Source of the DNA: Neoceratodus forsteri
Taxonomy: Eukaryota; Chordata; Ceratodontiformes; Ceratodontidae
Reading direction: 5' to 3'
Assembly (NCBI GenBank): GCA_016271365.2
Contig: CM057450.1
Location: 1,805,631,967 to 1,805,695,966, forward strand
Length of the DNA stretch: 64,000 bases
The notes under the pieces were generated by a model. It was not told the DNA's origin. It was given only the letters and a program-made list of their open reading frames with translations, and made no database searches. Shown piece after piece: positions 44,441 to 55,445 of the stretch (positions are counted from its first letter, which is position 1; the number at the start of each line of letters is the position of its first letter). The position numbers and the translations under genes were made by a program.

Positions 44441-47309
44441 TTCCATAGTTGTGACCCATAATCTAGGTATGGGCTTATATAGATCTGATGGAGTGGGTCC
44501 GCTCCCAAGTCTCTAAATAACCATCAAAATACTATTATAACTAAATGTAAATTTCTAGCCTTAAACGCAAGATCCTTAAATCAAGTCAAATTAGCGGAAC
44601 TTGAGGCTAAATGTAAAACATTAAATATAGGCATGGTGGGAATAACTGAAACCTGGTGGGATGCATCTTCTACTTGGTCCAGAGAAATTCCAAATTATAA
44701 GCTATATTACAAAAACAGAACTGATAAACAAGGTGGTGGGGTCTGCATGTACATACGAAATGACATCCCCTCCTTTGAAGTACATTCTCCCTACTCCTTG
44801 GAAAGTATTTGGGTTAAAATTCTTTTAAAGGGGCATTCATATAAAACCATTCTGATTGTACAACTAATATGTTTAAAGAGATTTCAACTTTCTCAGAATC
44901 CCAGGATACGGTAATGTTTGGTGACTTCAACTTGCCTCACATTAATTGGGACTCACTTTCCGGACATTCATTTGCTGAGAAAGGACTAGTAGATGTGATA
45001 ACCAGCACTGGATTACAACAACTTATTACTGAACCTACTAGAGGTTCTAACATTCTGGATTTATTATTTACAAGCATAGAGCAACAAATTAGCAACCTCC
45101 AAATTTTGGACCCATTTGGAGCCAGTGATCATTCTTCCATGCTTTTCGAAATTCAACAGGTTAAAATTATACAAAGGAAGTTAATCTATACAAAAAAACT
45201 ATAATAAAGCCAATTTCTCTGAGAATAATAAATATTTAAAAAGCATAAATTGGGAATCCAGCCTCCTCAAGTGTACAACACAATAGGCATGGGATATTTT
45301 TAAAAATATTGTACACCATTTGGAGAACATTTTCATTCCATCTAAAAGGAAATTTAATAATAAGGGAAAAATTCCCCCTTGGTTTAACAAGTCCATTAAA
45401 AACCAGATTAAAACAAAATTAAACTTTTCAGGAAACTTAAAAGCTATTTCCCATACAAAATTACCTTATTATACAAATATAGATTATCTGTTAAAAATCT
45501 GAAAAACTCTATTAAATTGGCTAAAAACAAGCTGGAATTCGAATTAGCTCATACAAAAGACTGTCATAAATCTCTCTTCTCTTATATAACTAATAAAAAG
45601 GGTACATCAAGGACCATCGGTCCCATAATAATAAATGGTTCTCCCTTATCCGATGTAGAAACATCAAATCTCTTCAATAAATTCTTCTGTTCTCATTCCT
45701 TAACCCAGCTAAATCTCAACATGCAGATATTCATAGATTTAATCCAGCTGATATGCTGCAGGCCATCAAAAAAATAAAAACAGTAGCCCGGGTCCAGACG
45801 ATATTCATCCCTGGTTTCTGATTGAAACCTCTACAAATATTTATTTACCTCTGTCAATTATCTTTAACAAATCCCTACAAGAAATGACTGTACCAGTTGA
45901 TTGGCACTCAGCAGTTGTTAGCCCAATATTAAAAAAACGTAATAGATGTTCTGTGCAGAATTATCGGCCCATTAGTCTGACCTCAGTGGCCGGCAAACTA
46001 ATGGAATGGGTAATGAAGACCTTGATCGAACAGGAATGTAAAAAATTGTGTATCCATGACTCATTCCAGCATGGGTTTACTCACAAGTACTCTTGTACTA
46101 CTAATTTGATATCCTTTTACAACAATATAAGTGCTTTACTAAATGCGGGTATCCCTTCCGATGTCATTCTTTTGGATTTCAGTAGAGCATTTGACAAAGT
46201 ATCACATGAAAAATTGATCACCAAAATGTATAACTTAGGCATATCATCTTATATTGTTAATAGGATTTCAAATTGGTTGACAAATCAAACCCAGAAGGTT
46301 AGAATAAATGATGTCTTGTCTGACCTGGGTAAAGTAACAAGTGGTGTGCCTCAGGCGTCAGTCCTGGGACCTACATTATTTAATATTTTCATTAATGATT
46401 TACAAACTAGGCCTAACAATTTCATGGTTAAATTCGCAGATGATACTAAACTGGGGGGCAAGGTTAATAATCATGAAAATATTTCCTCATTAAAGGAGGA
46501 CTTGGAAAAATAAATATTTTGGGCTAATCAATATCCTATGCAATTCAATCAAGATAAATGCATTGTATTACATTTTGGTAAAAAAAAATCCTAATACAGT
46601 ATATCATATAAATGGACTTCCACTCCACTCATCAAACTGTGAGAAAGACTTAGGTGTCCATATAAACAACAAACTTACTCCAAGGAAACACTGTTAAAAC
46701 TACTGGTATGACCGATAGACTCTTGAGGCAAATAAAATGAACCTTTATAAATCATACTGAACAATGCCTTGATCCACTTTACAGAGCATATATTAGACCT
46801 TGCCTTGACTATAGTTCCCTGTTTTGGAATCCAAGCCTAAAAAAAGATATTGCCATACTAGAACAAGTCCAGAGGAGAGCAACCAAAATGATTCCCAGAT
46901 TAGCTAATGAAGACTGCCAGGCAAGATTACAAGCTACTTGTCTCTTCAAAATAGGAAATTAAGAGGCGATATGCTCATGGTTTTTAACTTAATAAATTCA
47001 CCAGATCTCATGGAACATTGTGGTCTAACTTTCTCCAAAAGGAGACATGTCCCAAGACTGCATAACAAACAGCTTGAGGTCAAAAGCTATAGAACCAGTA
47101 AGAGGGGAAACTTCTTTTCAGTAAGGGCTCCTTGTGTATGGAACACCTTGCCACAAGATTTAGTTGAGGCACCTAGCACTACAACTTTCAAAAATAAACT
47201 AGATGTTTGGATATGGGATAACTATTAAACAGTGTCCCACATTGTGTGGGGAACAGTCACGATGGGCCACGGCCTTCTTCTGTTCTATCGTACCAAGTAA
47301 TACCAAGCA
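44441..47309 (+). mobile_element. CR1-clade LINE, ~2.9 kb, ORF2 nearly complete
   Basis: Second CR1 lineage, distinct from the VRPHLEY...KYFFTER family. It holds endonuclease, RT and C-terminus on the plus strand and ends with a 10-bp direct repeat (TACCAAGTAATACCAAGCAA) around 47298-47317. It sits in the gap of the ancient minus-strand CR1. ORF1 is missing. Confidence 0.82.
44573..47228 (+). pseudogene. CR1 ORF2 (second lineage, broken)
   Basis: Endonuclease: NARSLNQVKLAELEAKC; MVGITETWWD near 44633 with the catalytic glutamate; GGGVCMYIRNDIPSF; VMFGDFNLPHINWD near 44910, intact; GASDHSSMLFEI near 45125, intact SDH. RT: RNRCSVQNYRPISLTSVAGK near 45950; LLDFSRAFDKVSHEKLI near 46180; VTSGVPQASVLGPTLFNIFI; MVKFADDTKLGGKV near 46430 with FADD intact. 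C-terminus RGNFFSVRAPCVWNTLPQDL near 47110, stop at 47228. Lesions: frameshifts near 44865, 45200 and 45480, a stop near 46511 and a gap near 46700. Confidence 0.85.
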
Positions 47310-47431
47310 ATTATATATTGCTCTTTTCTACTTTCACAAATGTCCTCTTAATGCATCCTAATAGTCTGTTGGAGGTATTTATGACACTATTGCGGTGTTT
47401 ACTAAATTTGAGATCTTTATTAAGCACTATA
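47310..47431 (-). pseudogene. ancient CR1: thumb-region piece
   Basis: The minus strand reads VLNKDLKFSKHRNSVINTSN then RLLGCIKRTFVKVEK, the conserved RxLGxIKRTF block of CR1-like LINEs, with no stop. Its upstream neighbour in the protein (ending SEKD-) is at 48291-48483, with a CR1 inserted between. Confidence 0.85.
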
Positions 47432-48290
47432 CATAGAAACATAGACTTGGATGGCAGATAATGACCGCTTGGCCCACCTAGTCTGCCCATTTCCCTACCT
47501 ACAGGATAAGCCGCAGATCCTAGTTAACCAGAAGCCTATTTCTTCCTACCCCCCACAAGTATTGCCTTATGTCTGTCCCATGTATTCTTGAATTCTCCCA
47601 CAGTTTTAGACCCCACAACCTCCTCCGGAAGGCTGTTCCATGCATCCACTACCCTCTGTGTGAAAAAATGCTTCCTTGCATTGCCCCTGAACCGCCCCCC
47701 CCATCTTTAAATTGTGTCCCCTTTTTCTTGCATGTCTCTTTTTCTGAAAGATTCTACCCTCTTGGACTTTGTTGATTCCATTGAGGTACTTAAACATTTC
47801 TGTCATGTCCCCCCTCTCCCTCCTTTCCTCAAGAGTATATATATTAAGCTCTTTTAGTCCCTCCTCGTATGGCTTCTCTTGCAGACCCTGCACCATTCTA
47901 GTTGCCCTCCTCTGGACTGCCTCTATCCTGTCTATGTCCTGCGGAGATAGGGTCTCCAGAACTGGATGCAGTACTCCAGATGGGGTCTCACCAACTGTCT
48001 GTACAGAGGGATAACAACTTCTGGTTTTCTGCTGGTGATGCCTCTTCCTATGCATCCCAGTATACCCCCAGTTCTCCCTACTGCCTTCTCACATTGCTTT
48101 CTAACCTTAAGGTCATCTGATATGATTACCCCCAGGTCCCTTTCCCTTTTTGGTTTTGTTATTACCTCTCCCCATTGTGTAATTTTCCCCTGGGTTTTTG
48201 TTTCCCAGGTGCATTATTTTGCACTTCTTTACATTGAATCCTAGCTGCCATACTTCCGACCGTTCCTCCAACCTTGCCAAGTCCCTTCTC
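47432..48290 (-). mobile_element. CR1 LINE 3' fragment
   Basis: Same family as the copy at 37341. The octamer tail starts at 47432 (minus-strand 3' end ...TCTATGTTTCTATG). Coding pieces: [40 protein letters not shown] and FKYLNGINKVQEGRIFQKKR on a 149-residue open stretch (48055-47606), then frame loss near 47700 at a poly-C tract. Its 5' edge at about 48290 joins the ancient CR1 within the SEKDLG(V) region. Confidence 0.88.
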
Positions 48291-48483
48291 ATCCAATCTT
48301 TTTCACTTTTGGCTACCTTTAAAGCACTATTGTTTTGTGTATGTATGTAATTTATTTTCTGTTCTTATGTGCATTACTACACATTTATTCCTGTTGAATG
48401 ACACACTGTTTTGGTTGCTCATTATTCAGTTCTTTTTAGGTCCTCCTCAGTTTTAATGATTTTCTCATCTACATCTACTGACC
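48291..48483 (-). pseudogene. ancient CR1: segment after the RT catalytic motif
   Basis: The minus strand reads SVDVDEKIIKTEEDLKRTE, then SFNRNKCVVMHIRTENK in a shifted frame, then VAKSEKD. This is the CR1 stretch between FADDTK and the DLGV block (normally NxxKCKVMHIG). Stops at the frameshift. The preceding FAVDTK is at 54749-54760, beyond the L2 insertion. Confidence 0.8.
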
Positions 48484-49635
48484 CTCTCAGTTTGGTGAAG
48501 CCCCTCCTGAAGAAACCATCACTTGACCCTGACATTTTGGCAAATTATTGACCAGTCTCCAACCTCCCATTTTGGGGGAAGATTGTCGAGAAAGTTGTGG
48601 CTCTGCAGCTTGAGGCACACCTTGCTGCTTATGACATCTACTAGCCCATCTAGTCTGGATTTTGGTCAAGGCATAGCACTGAAACAGCATTAATTAGGGT
48701 GCAAAATGATCTCCTCAGGGTGAGAGATAGAGGAGACCGGTAAGTTCTCATTGTCCTCGATCTCTCCTAAGCATTTCACACTTTTCACCATGTAGTGCTA
48801 TTGGGTGCCTTAGGGAGCTCTGTGGACTCACCGGTACTGTCATCCACTGGTTTGAGTTCTTTCTCATGGGCAGGATGCAGCAGGTAGTGATGCAGAGTTT
48901 CTCTGCCTACCCAAAGCCCCTGCCTTGTGGAGTTCCCCCGTGATTCGATCCTGTCTCCTATGTTGTTTGCAGTGTATGTGTTACCCCTGGGTGAGATTAT
49001 TAGACACTACAATCAGAGCTTTCACTGCTGTGCAGATGATACCCAGCTGTATATGTCTTTTGCCCCTGGGACGTGCAATGCTGTGGAGGTGCTAAGTAAA
49101 TCCATGGCTGAAATCCAAGATTGGACGTCCTCAAAGTGGCTAAGACTCGACCCTGACAAAATGGAGGTACTAGTGATTGAGTCTGGTCGCCGGCATGGTG
49201 TGGATGGTGCTGGATTGAGTACGGGCTTGTTTTTTGGCTCTGACCAGTCGATAGCTTGTACTAAGGTGAAAAATCTGTGCGTCATCCTTGATGACGGATT
49301 GACACTTGAGGATCAGGTGTCGTCCATCATCCGGAGTGGTTTTTACCACGTAAGGAACGTCGCCCATATTAAAGCCTTAATTGTGTCTGGCGACTTGCCC
49401 TCACTGGTACATGCCTTTGTTACATCAAGGCTAGACTACTGTAACACTCTATACTTCAGGGTGTGTGGGGGGATTCTCCGTCGCATGCAGCAGGTGCAGA
49501 ATGCAGTGGCCAAGTTGCTGATGGGCCTCCCGAGGTCCTGCCATGTGATCCCGGTCCTGCGTGATCTGCACAGGCTGCCCATGAGGTGGAGTATTATCTT
49601 CAAGGTGAGCTCACTCACCTATAAGGCCCTTCTTG
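48484..49635 (+). mobile_element. L2 LINE, 5' part of a split copy
   Basis: RT of an L2/Maui-type LINE, plus strand. KPLLKKPSLDPDILANY and PVSNLPFWGKIVEKV near 48500-48590; SGFWSRHSTETALIRVQNDL near 48655; FHCCADDTQLYMSF near 49020, with the usual F/Y before ADD replaced by cysteine but both aspartates intact; LDYCNTLYFRV and RLPMRWSIIFKVSSLTYKAL near 49430-49625. The 248-residue open stretch 48927-49673 is the longest LINE frame of the window. The frame then runs into a CR1 and the L2 resumes at 54323. Confidence 0.9.
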
Positions 49636-50207
49636 TGTTCTTTCTCCTTGCAGTAGCTTCTGAGTTTGTTTAATACAACTTTTTTAATGATTTTTATTGT
49701 GAGTGTGGGATTCATATTTCAGCAGGCATTGCTGGCAACCTTCTGGAAGCTTCTGTGCTTCCCCCTCAACTAGGATCAATTTACAGCTAATTGTGTTCTC
49801 TCACATAGCAGCAGTGCTGAAGCAGAAGTAGCTTGGCTCGGGTACCTTTGCCTTTCTGTTGCTGGTAACTTTCTGAAGGTTTCTGAGCTACCTTCAACTA
49901 GGATCACATTCTAGGTACTTTATTGTTTTACAGCGGTGGGCAGGAGAAGGCGACCCCACCCCCCACTCCAACCCCATTCCCACCTCCCCGGAGTGCTCTG
50001 CTTATAGACATCAACAGAGACACACCTACTTAAAGGCACAGGAACATTTAGTAGACCCTACAAGATAGGGCCTGTCTGAGAATACAGGCAGCAATACAAG
50101 GCAGGAGCAGTCAACTAGGTTAACAACAGCACTTGAAGCAGAAAGCAGAGTAGTTATTTAGTAGGAAAGGGGAGAAAGGGAAGAGAAAAATTAACTGAGA
50201 AGGAGGG

Positions 50208-51162
50208 GTGGTAGTAGTATGCAGGTTCAGGGTGATGCAGGGAGTGGTGCAGTGCTCTTGGTGTGGTGCAGTAGTCTCCAGACGAACATTCTGGGTGCTG
50301 CTCCTTATGCAAGCACCTCTCTGGGCTGAGGGTGGAGGTCTCCAGTCTCCAGGCCGAGCTGGTAGGAGTACTGGAGACCCTCGCCACCACCCGGAGTCTA
50401 CCATGTCCCCAGCCAATGCTACAACGGCTGCCCAGGCAAATGGCAGAGTGGACTGCAGTTGGCTCAGGGAGGTTCATGGGAGGGGGGCAGAGACACATCC
50501 ACCATCCAGTCCAGCTCAGACACCCCTTCACTGTTTTGGAGGAGCGGGAGAGTCCTGCAAAGGATCCCGAGGCTGAAACCAGGGAGGATGTGAGGGTCCT
50601 CCAGTAGGGAGACCCAGTGACGGGAGGAAGAGAACCCCAAAGGAGGAAGAAGTTACTCCTGGTGGGGGACTCGATTGTCTAGGGAATGGATCTGGGCACA
50701 GATAGGAAGGAGGAAAGGGAGGTCAAGTGACTTCCAGGAGGCACAGCTGGGAGGGAGGGGAAGAAGATCCAGAGGATCACTGAAAAAGTTGCGGGGGAGG
50801 GCTGGAGGTCATTGTCCATCTGGGAACAAATGATCTATCCAAGGACAGGGCTAGTGCAGAACAGATGAAAGAGGACTTTATAGGTTTGGGGGAGCCTGGG
50901 AAAAGCAGCAAGCTCCGTGACATTTTCGGAGGTGCTGCCAGTCCTTGACAGGGAGGAGGAGGATAGGAATATCTACATTAGTAACTTCAGCTCATGGTTT
51001 AAGGCCTGGTGCAGCGAGAAGGGGTATGGCTTCATTGGGGACTGGGGTCCTATCTGGAATGACATGGCCCTGTACAGTGGGGATGGGTTGCATCTGTCCA
51101 GAAAGGGGAAAGCAGCCCTCAATGAATGGTTCAAACGCTTCACTGATGAGTGTTTAAACTAG
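50208..51162 (+). pseudogene. CR1 ORF1: coiled coil plus SGNH esterase (triad intact, frame broken)
   Basis: CR1 ORF1 proteins carry an esterase domain of unsettled role in retrotransposition. A leucine-rich helix near 50332-50390 (VSSLQAELVGVLETL) suggests a coiled coil. The nucleophile block reads LLLVGDSIV near 50655-50685, intact, but is followed at once by a TAG stop (near 50680). Block III reads GNK(H)TND-like with frameshift near 50825 (LGTNDLS in the right frame). TFSEVLPVLDREEEDRN and GFIGDWGPIW follow, and the last block GDGLHLSRKGKAALN near 51090 is intact. The protein ends at 51162. The window's best-preserved copy of this domain. Confidence 0.8.
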
Positions 51163-51489
51163 CCAGGCGGGGGGGGGGCAGCAAGAACAGGGAAACTCTA
51201 ACAGCCCAACCCCACATGGTAGAGACACCAGAATGATGTTGCAAAGGTCACCTGGACCAGGCAGAAGGGGAGAAGCAGAGGAATTGGGAACACATTTTAA
51301 AGTCATCAGAGAGGAGAGGAAACTGCAGGGGGCCAAAACCAGGAATGGAGGGAGGACTGGTAGTGTGGTAGGGCCCTGTCTAAGCTTCACCCTACCCTGG
51401 GTTTATATTCGTGTGTTTTGTCTGGAATGAATGGAGATATGTGTTGGTGTCCGTCTGTTAACCCCCAGCCTTTCACAGGCAGTAATACT

Positions 51490-54247
51490 TGGAAGGCCAT
51501 GGTGACAAATGCCCGCAGCATGAGAAATAAAATCTCAGCTATGGAGGCTGTGATAGTTGAGGCAGACCTGGACATTGTAGCAATAACTGAAACCTGGTAC
51601 ACTGCCAATTATTGGTGGGAAGTAAATATACCAGGTTATACTCTGTTTAGGCGGGATGGGGAGGCAAAAAATGGGGGAGGCGTTGCCCTGTATGTCAAGG
51701 AGGGTATAAAGGCAACACAGATACAGGGTAGGCAGGGGGAAGCCGAGGCACTGTGGGTCACCCTAGAACCAGGAAATGGCACAGCAGTATGCACAGGGGT
51801 GTTATACAGGCCTCCAGGTCAGGGGAAAGACGTGGACAGGGACCTTGAAGTTGAAATACACGAAATGGCAATGAAAGGTGAGATTCTGCTGATGGGGGTT
51901 TCAGTATGCCAGATGTGGATTGGACCACCCAGGCAGCTGCTTCAGCCAGAAGCAGAGGTATCCTGGATTCTCTATAAGGGGCAGGACTCGGGCAGCTGTT
52001 GTTTGATCCCACCAGATACAGGGTGATTCTTGATCTAGCAATGAGCAATGGAGACCGAATCACTGATGTCCTGGTAGAGGGGCAACTAGGATCCAGTGAT
52101 CACCACATAGTGTGGTTAAGCATACAGACAGGGATTCAAGTCAAGTCACACTAGGGTGAAGGTTTTCGATTTCAAAAAGGCAGACTTTGCTGAAATGGGG
52201 AGAGTTATCAAAAGTGCTCTGGAGGATAGGGGGACAGGAGGGGTGGAAGAGCAATGGGATAATCTAAAAGGAGCCATAGTGGAAGTAACAGACAAATGCA
52301 TTAGATTGGTATCAAAAGGCAACAGTGTTTCTCAAAAGAGGTAGCAGAAAAGGTAAGGACTAAAAGGGCAGGGTTCCAGAAATATAAGGAGACTCAAAGG
52401 GAGGACAGAGAAGTGTAGCGAGTGTCTAAAGGCAGCAAGGAGGGCAGTGAGAAGAGCAAAGGCACAGACTGAAGAAAGTTTAGCGCAGACAGTAAAGAAA
52501 GGGGACAAGACATTCTACAGCTACATCAGCGAAAGGAGGAAAACTGGGGGGGATTGTAAGACTTAAATGGGAGGAAGGGGAGTGTAAGGAGAGAGACATG
52601 GATAAGGCAGAAATACTGAATAAATGCTTCTGTTCAGTATTCACAGAAGAGGGGGAGGGACAAGGACCACAGCCGAGCATCAGATGCCAAGGGGGGAAGA
52701 GCTGGACAGCAGTCCATTCACAGGGGAGAGAGTTCTGCAGGAATTCACTAAATTGAAGGTGGACAAAGCAATGGGACCAGACGGCATACACCCAAGGATA
52801 TTACGGGAGCTGCGAAGAGAGCTAGCAGAACCTCTGGCAGCATTATTCACCGAGTCATTTAACACAGGAGTGGTGCCAGAGGATTGGAGGAGGGCACATG
52901 TCATCCCTATACACAAGTCAGGCAGTAGGGAGGAGGTGGGCAACTATAGGCCAGTCAGCCTCACCTCGATAGTGGGGAAGATCATGGAAGCACTGCTTAA
53001 GGAAAGGATAGTGGGGCATCTAGAAGTCATCGGTGCCCAGGACCCTAGGCAGCACGAGTTCACAGTGGGTAGGTCGTGTCAGACAAATCTCATAGATTTC
53101 TTCATCTGGGTGATGAAGGAAGTAAATTGGGGGAAGGAACATCGCCTACCTCGATTTCAGCAAAGCCTTCGAAACCGTCCCACATAGGAGGTTGGTTAAC
53201 AAGATGGGTAGTTCGGGTATGGTAGATAAGGTGGCAGACTGGGTTAGGAACTGGCTAATGGACAGGAGACAGAGGGTGGTGGTAAATGGAGTACAATCTG
53301 GGGAGAGGAGGGTGACCGGAGAGTACCTCAGGGATCAGTCCTTGAACCAATTCTTTTCAATGTCTTTATCAGTGACATTGCAGAGGGCCTGGAAGGAAAG
53401 ATCTGCCTGTTTGCAGATGGCACAAAGATGTGTAACAGGGTGGATACTCCTGAAGAGGTGGAGAAAATGAGGAGGGACCTGGGAAAGCTTAAGAAATGGT
53501 CTGCAGAGTGACAACTGAGATTTAATTAAAAAAAAATGTAAAATTATGCACCTGGGACACAGTAACCCAGATGAGAGCTACAGGATTGGGGGGTTGGGGG
53601 AGTTACTGACAATCACCAAAGAAGAAAGAGATCTGTGGGTTACAATTTCAGATGACCTGAAAATGTCAAAGCAGAGTACAAAGGCATCAGGGAAGGCCAT
53701 GGCATGCTGGGGTGCATAGCAAGGGGTATCACCACCAGAAGACGTGAGGTAGAGATGCTGTTATACAAAACCCTGGTCAGGCCTCACGTGGAGTACTTTG
53801 TGCAGTTCTGGAGGACGCACCTTCAAAAGGACATTAACAGGATGGAGGCGGTCCAGAGAAGTGTGACTAAGATGGTACAGGACTTGCACCACAAGACTTA
53901 CGATGAGAGATTAAGGGACCTCAATATGTACTCACTGGAGGAGAGAAGGGAGAGAGGGGACATGATAGAAACATTTTTAAGTACCTCAGGGGCATAAACG
54001 GTGCAGGGAGGGGGAAATCTTCCAATACAGGAAGAGTACAAGAACTTGGGGGCATGACATGGAATTGGAAGGTGGCAGGTGAGGGAGCGAATGTGAGGAA
54101 GATTTTCTTCATGAAGAGGGTGGTGGGCACATGGAATTGTCTGCCACAGGAGATGGTGAGTGTGAGCACTGTGGTTGGATTTAAGCATGCATGGGACAGG
54201 CATAGGGGAACCCTAGCGCTTAAGCAGAGGGAGGGTCAAAAGCTGTA
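51490..54247 (+). pseudogene. CR1 ORF2: endonuclease and reverse transcriptase (broken)
   Basis: Endonuclease: TNARSMRNKISAMEAV and DIVAITETWY near 51510-51600, intact; GGGVALYVKEGIKA; a one-base deletion near 51897 converts the GDFSMPDVD block to GVS and shifts the frame; SSDHHIVWL-like block near 52095 keeps SDH. RT: KVDKAMGPDGIHPRILREL near 52760; GNYRPVSLTSIVGKIMEALL near 52935; catalytic motif CLFADGTKMC near 53405, where the second aspartate is glycine, so the RT is dead. C-terminus: RPHVEYFVQFWRTHLQKDI near 53780, KRVVGTWNCLPQEMV near 54120, stop at 54247. Confidence 0.87.
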
Positions 54248-54322
54248 ATCAAGTACAGGACTTGCGGGCAGACTGGATGGGCCTAGCGGTCCTTTTCTGC
54301 TGACAATTTCTATGTTTCTATA

Positions 54323-54748
54323 TTGTTCAGGCCCAGGTTACCCGAGTGACCTCCTGACTTCTGTTCGCCCTGTACACTCACTCTGATCCCTCCACCGAGG
54401 GCCTCCTGGTAGTTCCCAGGGCCAGGCTGAAAACCATGGAAGACTGTGCATTTGAGGTGGCTGGCCTGGTACTGTGGAACTCGCTGCCAAGATCCCTGAG
54501 GGAGGCTTTTAAACGGGGTCTGAAGACCCATTTATTTAGAGACGCTTTTGGTAGCCAGCTATAGAGTATTTTATTGATGCTGCTATTTTATTGTTGTTTG
54601 TTTATTTATTGAATCTACTGACTGTCATGACCTGTCTAATGTGAATTGCTGATACTGTTGATATTTTATATATTTTGTATCCTCTTTGTAAAGCGTCCAG
54701 AGCCTCTGGGATCAGGCACTAAATAAATAAACATTTACTTACTTACTT
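54323..54748 (+). mobile_element. L2 LINE, 3' part of the split copy
   Basis: Continuation of the L2 at 48484-49635. The plus frame reads GLLVVPRARLKTMEDCAFEV, AGLVLWNSLPRSLREAFKRG and LKTHLFRDAFGSQL, then a stop near 54563. The 3' UTR has ...AGCGTCCAGAGCCTCTGGGA and a TAAATAAACATTTACTTACT tail. Its tail abuts the ancient CR1 exactly after its FAVDTK. Confidence 0.9.
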
Positions 54749-55445
54749 GGTGTCCACAGCAAATGTGACTACCTAGCAGTCCACTTATTTATTGAGGTCA
54801 TTAATAAACAGTTAAAAAAGTGGGGGCCTAACACTGACCCCTGCAGCACACCACTAGTCACCTCACTCATCTCTGAAAGTGTTCCCATAATTCTTACGCT
54901 CAGTATTCTGTTATGTAACCAGTTTATCTGTTTCACTATTTTGGCGTCTGTGTCCATATTTTTTAATTTTTTCTATAAGTATACTATGTGGAACTTAATT
55001 GAATGTATTTTGAAAGTCCAGCTGTATTACATCTACCAAGATATTGTTATTAATGTTTTGATTGACCTTTTCATAAAACACCAGTGCATTTGCTGTACAT
55101 GATCTGTTCTTTCAGAATCAGTACTGTGTTATGTCTAATTTATTTTCCTTTATGATGTATTTTTCCAGTTTTTCTTTTATTAAACTTTCCATTAATTAAC
55201 CAACATACTGTAGATGTAAGGCTTATAGGACTTTAGTTAGTGATACTAGTTCTATCTCCTTTTTTAAATATCAGGATTACAGCAACATCAGTCCAGTCAA
55301 CTGGAACATCACCTGTATTGAACAATTTATTAAATAATGCTGGCAATTGTTCCACCAGCCAATCTTGAAATTTCTTAAATTGATCTTGGGTGTAGCAGAT
55401 CTGGTCCTGTCGATTTGTCTATGTTAATTTTATCCAAGAGTTGTT
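54749..55445 (-). pseudogene. ancient CR1: reverse transcriptase core
   Basis: Minus strand 5' to 3': IKQLLDKINIDKSTGPDLLHP near 55430; frameshifted middle with YKPYIYSM-like reading of the RPI(S)LTS block; INWLHNRILSVRI near 54900; VTSGVLQGSVLGPHFFN near 54850; then TFAVDTK at about 54765-54745, where FADD has become FAVD and the RT is dead. At least five lesions. AT content is high. Confidence 0.82.

Larger units (their letters stand above)
49636..54322 (+). mobile_element. CR1 LINE, nearly full length (~4.7 kb), nested in L2
   Basis: Contains a 5' UTR-like region (about 49640-50200), ORF1 with a coiled coil and SGNH esterase, complete-length ORF2, 3' UTR and a TTTCTATGTTTCTATA tail at about 54300-54320. 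It lies between two halves of one L2 element: SLTYKALL at 49625 and the matching continuation at 54323. The 5' edge is inferred from where the L2 frame stops. Confidence 0.85.

Noticed and set aside
50120..50531. Minus-strand frames of about 100-125 codons opposite CR1 ORF1
   Set aside because: They are antisense shadows; the plus strand carries the recognised ORF1.
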